A stretch of DNA of 33,971 nucleotides from CAIKOD01 sp035505975. GTDB taxonomy: Archaea; Halobacteriota; Methanomicrobia; Methanomicrobiales; Methanospirillaceae. The notes beneath the pieces are model-generated. The model made no database searches. It was given only the letters and a program-made list of their open reading frames with translations, and was not told the DNA's origin. The DNA lies in assembly GCA_035505975.1 (NCBI GenBank), contig DATJQJ010000040.1, positions 1-33,971 on the forward strand. The letters run 5' to 3'. Positions 33,438 to 33,971 of the stretch are shown here, one piece after another. The position numbers and the translations under genes are program-made. Positions within the stretch are counted from its first letter, which is position 1. Each line of letters starts with the position of its first letter.

Positions 33438-33971
33438 ATGGCAGACAAAGATATTCCGGAGCCGGATACCCGGAAAATGCCTACCGGTATCGCCTCGCTC
33501 GACCCCGTAATGGAAGGCGGAATTCCCCCTGGCTCGGTCGTTCTTTTGCTTGCCGAGATAGGCGCCGGGAGTGCCGAATTCATTTACAGTTCGATACTGT
33601 CCCTTGCGCATACCGGGAATAAAGGTAACGATGCAAAGGGTCTTGTTTTTCCGGAAAGCATCAGGTATATCACGGTAACAAGGAGAGAAGAAGACGTAAA
33701 ACGGGAGATCTCGCTTTCTTTTCATACGGACCTGGTACAATCGATAGATTTAGTCAGGTTTGAAGACCTTTCCAGGGTATATTTCGATAGCACGGTCGTC
33801 CCTACAGACTGGTATTCGAAGGGGGACGTCATCGCCCGCCTCCAGCAGAGGACCAGCAGGGACATGCTTGCCTACCTTTCAGAAATACTCGCATCCGGAA
33901 CCGGGAACAGCCTGGTCGTCCTCGATTCTTTCACCGACCTTGCCACGCAGGCGGTTGGGAAAGGGCGATGG
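33438..33971 (+). CDS. KaiC/RecA-like protein with degenerate P-loop, partial
   Basis: The frame is open from the ATG at 33438 to the window edge (178 codons), so the C-terminus is missing. The KaiC-like start TGIASLDPVMEGGIPPGSVVLLLAE is clear, and a Walker-B-like strand SLVVLDSFTDLA follows. The P-loop position reads EIGAGSAEF, lacking the Lys-Thr/Ser of GxxGxGK(T/S), so ATP binding is doubtful. No strong ribosome binding site is seen. In archaella a KaiC-like protein, ArlH, works with ArlI and ArlJ. This protein lies divergent from the ArlI/ArlJ-like pair and may play a comparable part for a pilus. That is inference from position and fold. Confidence 0.75.
   Translation, partial: MADKDIPEPDTRKMPTGIASLDPVMEGGIPPGSVVLLLAEIGAGSAEFIYSSILSLAHTGNKGNDAKGLVFPESIRYITVTRREEDVKREISLSFHTDLVQSIDLVRFEDLSRVYFDSTVVPTDWYSKGDVIARLQQRTSRDMLAYLSEILASGTGNSLVVLDSFTDLATQAVGKGRW

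Overview
The window comes from a methanogenic euryarchaeon, most likely a member of Methanomicrobiales. The archaeal markers are the heterodimeric Glu-tRNA(Gln) amidotransferase gatD/gatE, ribosomal protein L10e, a UPF0212/DUF555 protein, archaeal-type class III pilin signal peptides, TATA-box promoters and oligo-T terminators. The order is inferred from the gene families. No rRNA, tRNA, CRISPR array or insertion sequence was seen.

Layout. (1) 1-3.8 kb, minus strand: the 5' part of a secreted PEGA-repeat surface protein, a DedA membrane protein and a small unknown protein. (2) 3.9-6.5 kb, plus strand: a two-gene succinate dehydrogenase/fumarate reductase whose iron-sulfur subunit is the short SdhB/FrdB type, without the HdrB-like half of methanogen thiol:fumarate reductase. 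(3) 6.5-8.6 kb: a P5C-dehydrogenase-like aldehyde dehydrogenase (minus) and a small protein of repeated CxxCG zinc-knuckle units (plus). (4) 8.9-16.6 kb, minus strand: a nine-gene run of regulator, argH, gatD, gatE, a basic RG-rich DUF5350-like protein, an unknown helical protein, a nitroreductase, DUF555 and a PfkB sugar/nucleoside kinase, several overlapping by a few bases. (5) 16.85-19.65 kb, plus strand: an ABC importer of the nitrate/sulfonate/taurine class, divergent from the regulator. Its lipoprotein appears to carry the two halves of the binding fold in swapped order. (6) 19.7-22.8 kb, plus strand: L10e, then a REC-PAS-PAS-PAS sensor followed after 7 bases by a small RecA/KaiC-like protein without a P-loop. 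(7) 22.9-33.97 kb: a type IV pilus region with four pilin-like proteins carrying different C-terminal domains (TIG plus glycine-rich, unknown, Thr/Pro stalk plus B-like domain, LamG-like), a small membrane protein, a PilC/ArlJ-like platform protein and a PilB/ArlI-like ATPase, and, divergent from them, a KaiC-like protein with a degenerate P-loop that runs off the window.

The most notable items are the apparent circular permutation of the ABC binding protein, a pilin gene at 26348-27265 that is broken by several frame disruptions and an in-frame TAG and so is invisible to a simple ORF scan, the zinc-knuckle repeat protein, and the short fumarate reductase iron-sulfur subunit. All functional statements rest on motif recognition by eye; no database search was run.
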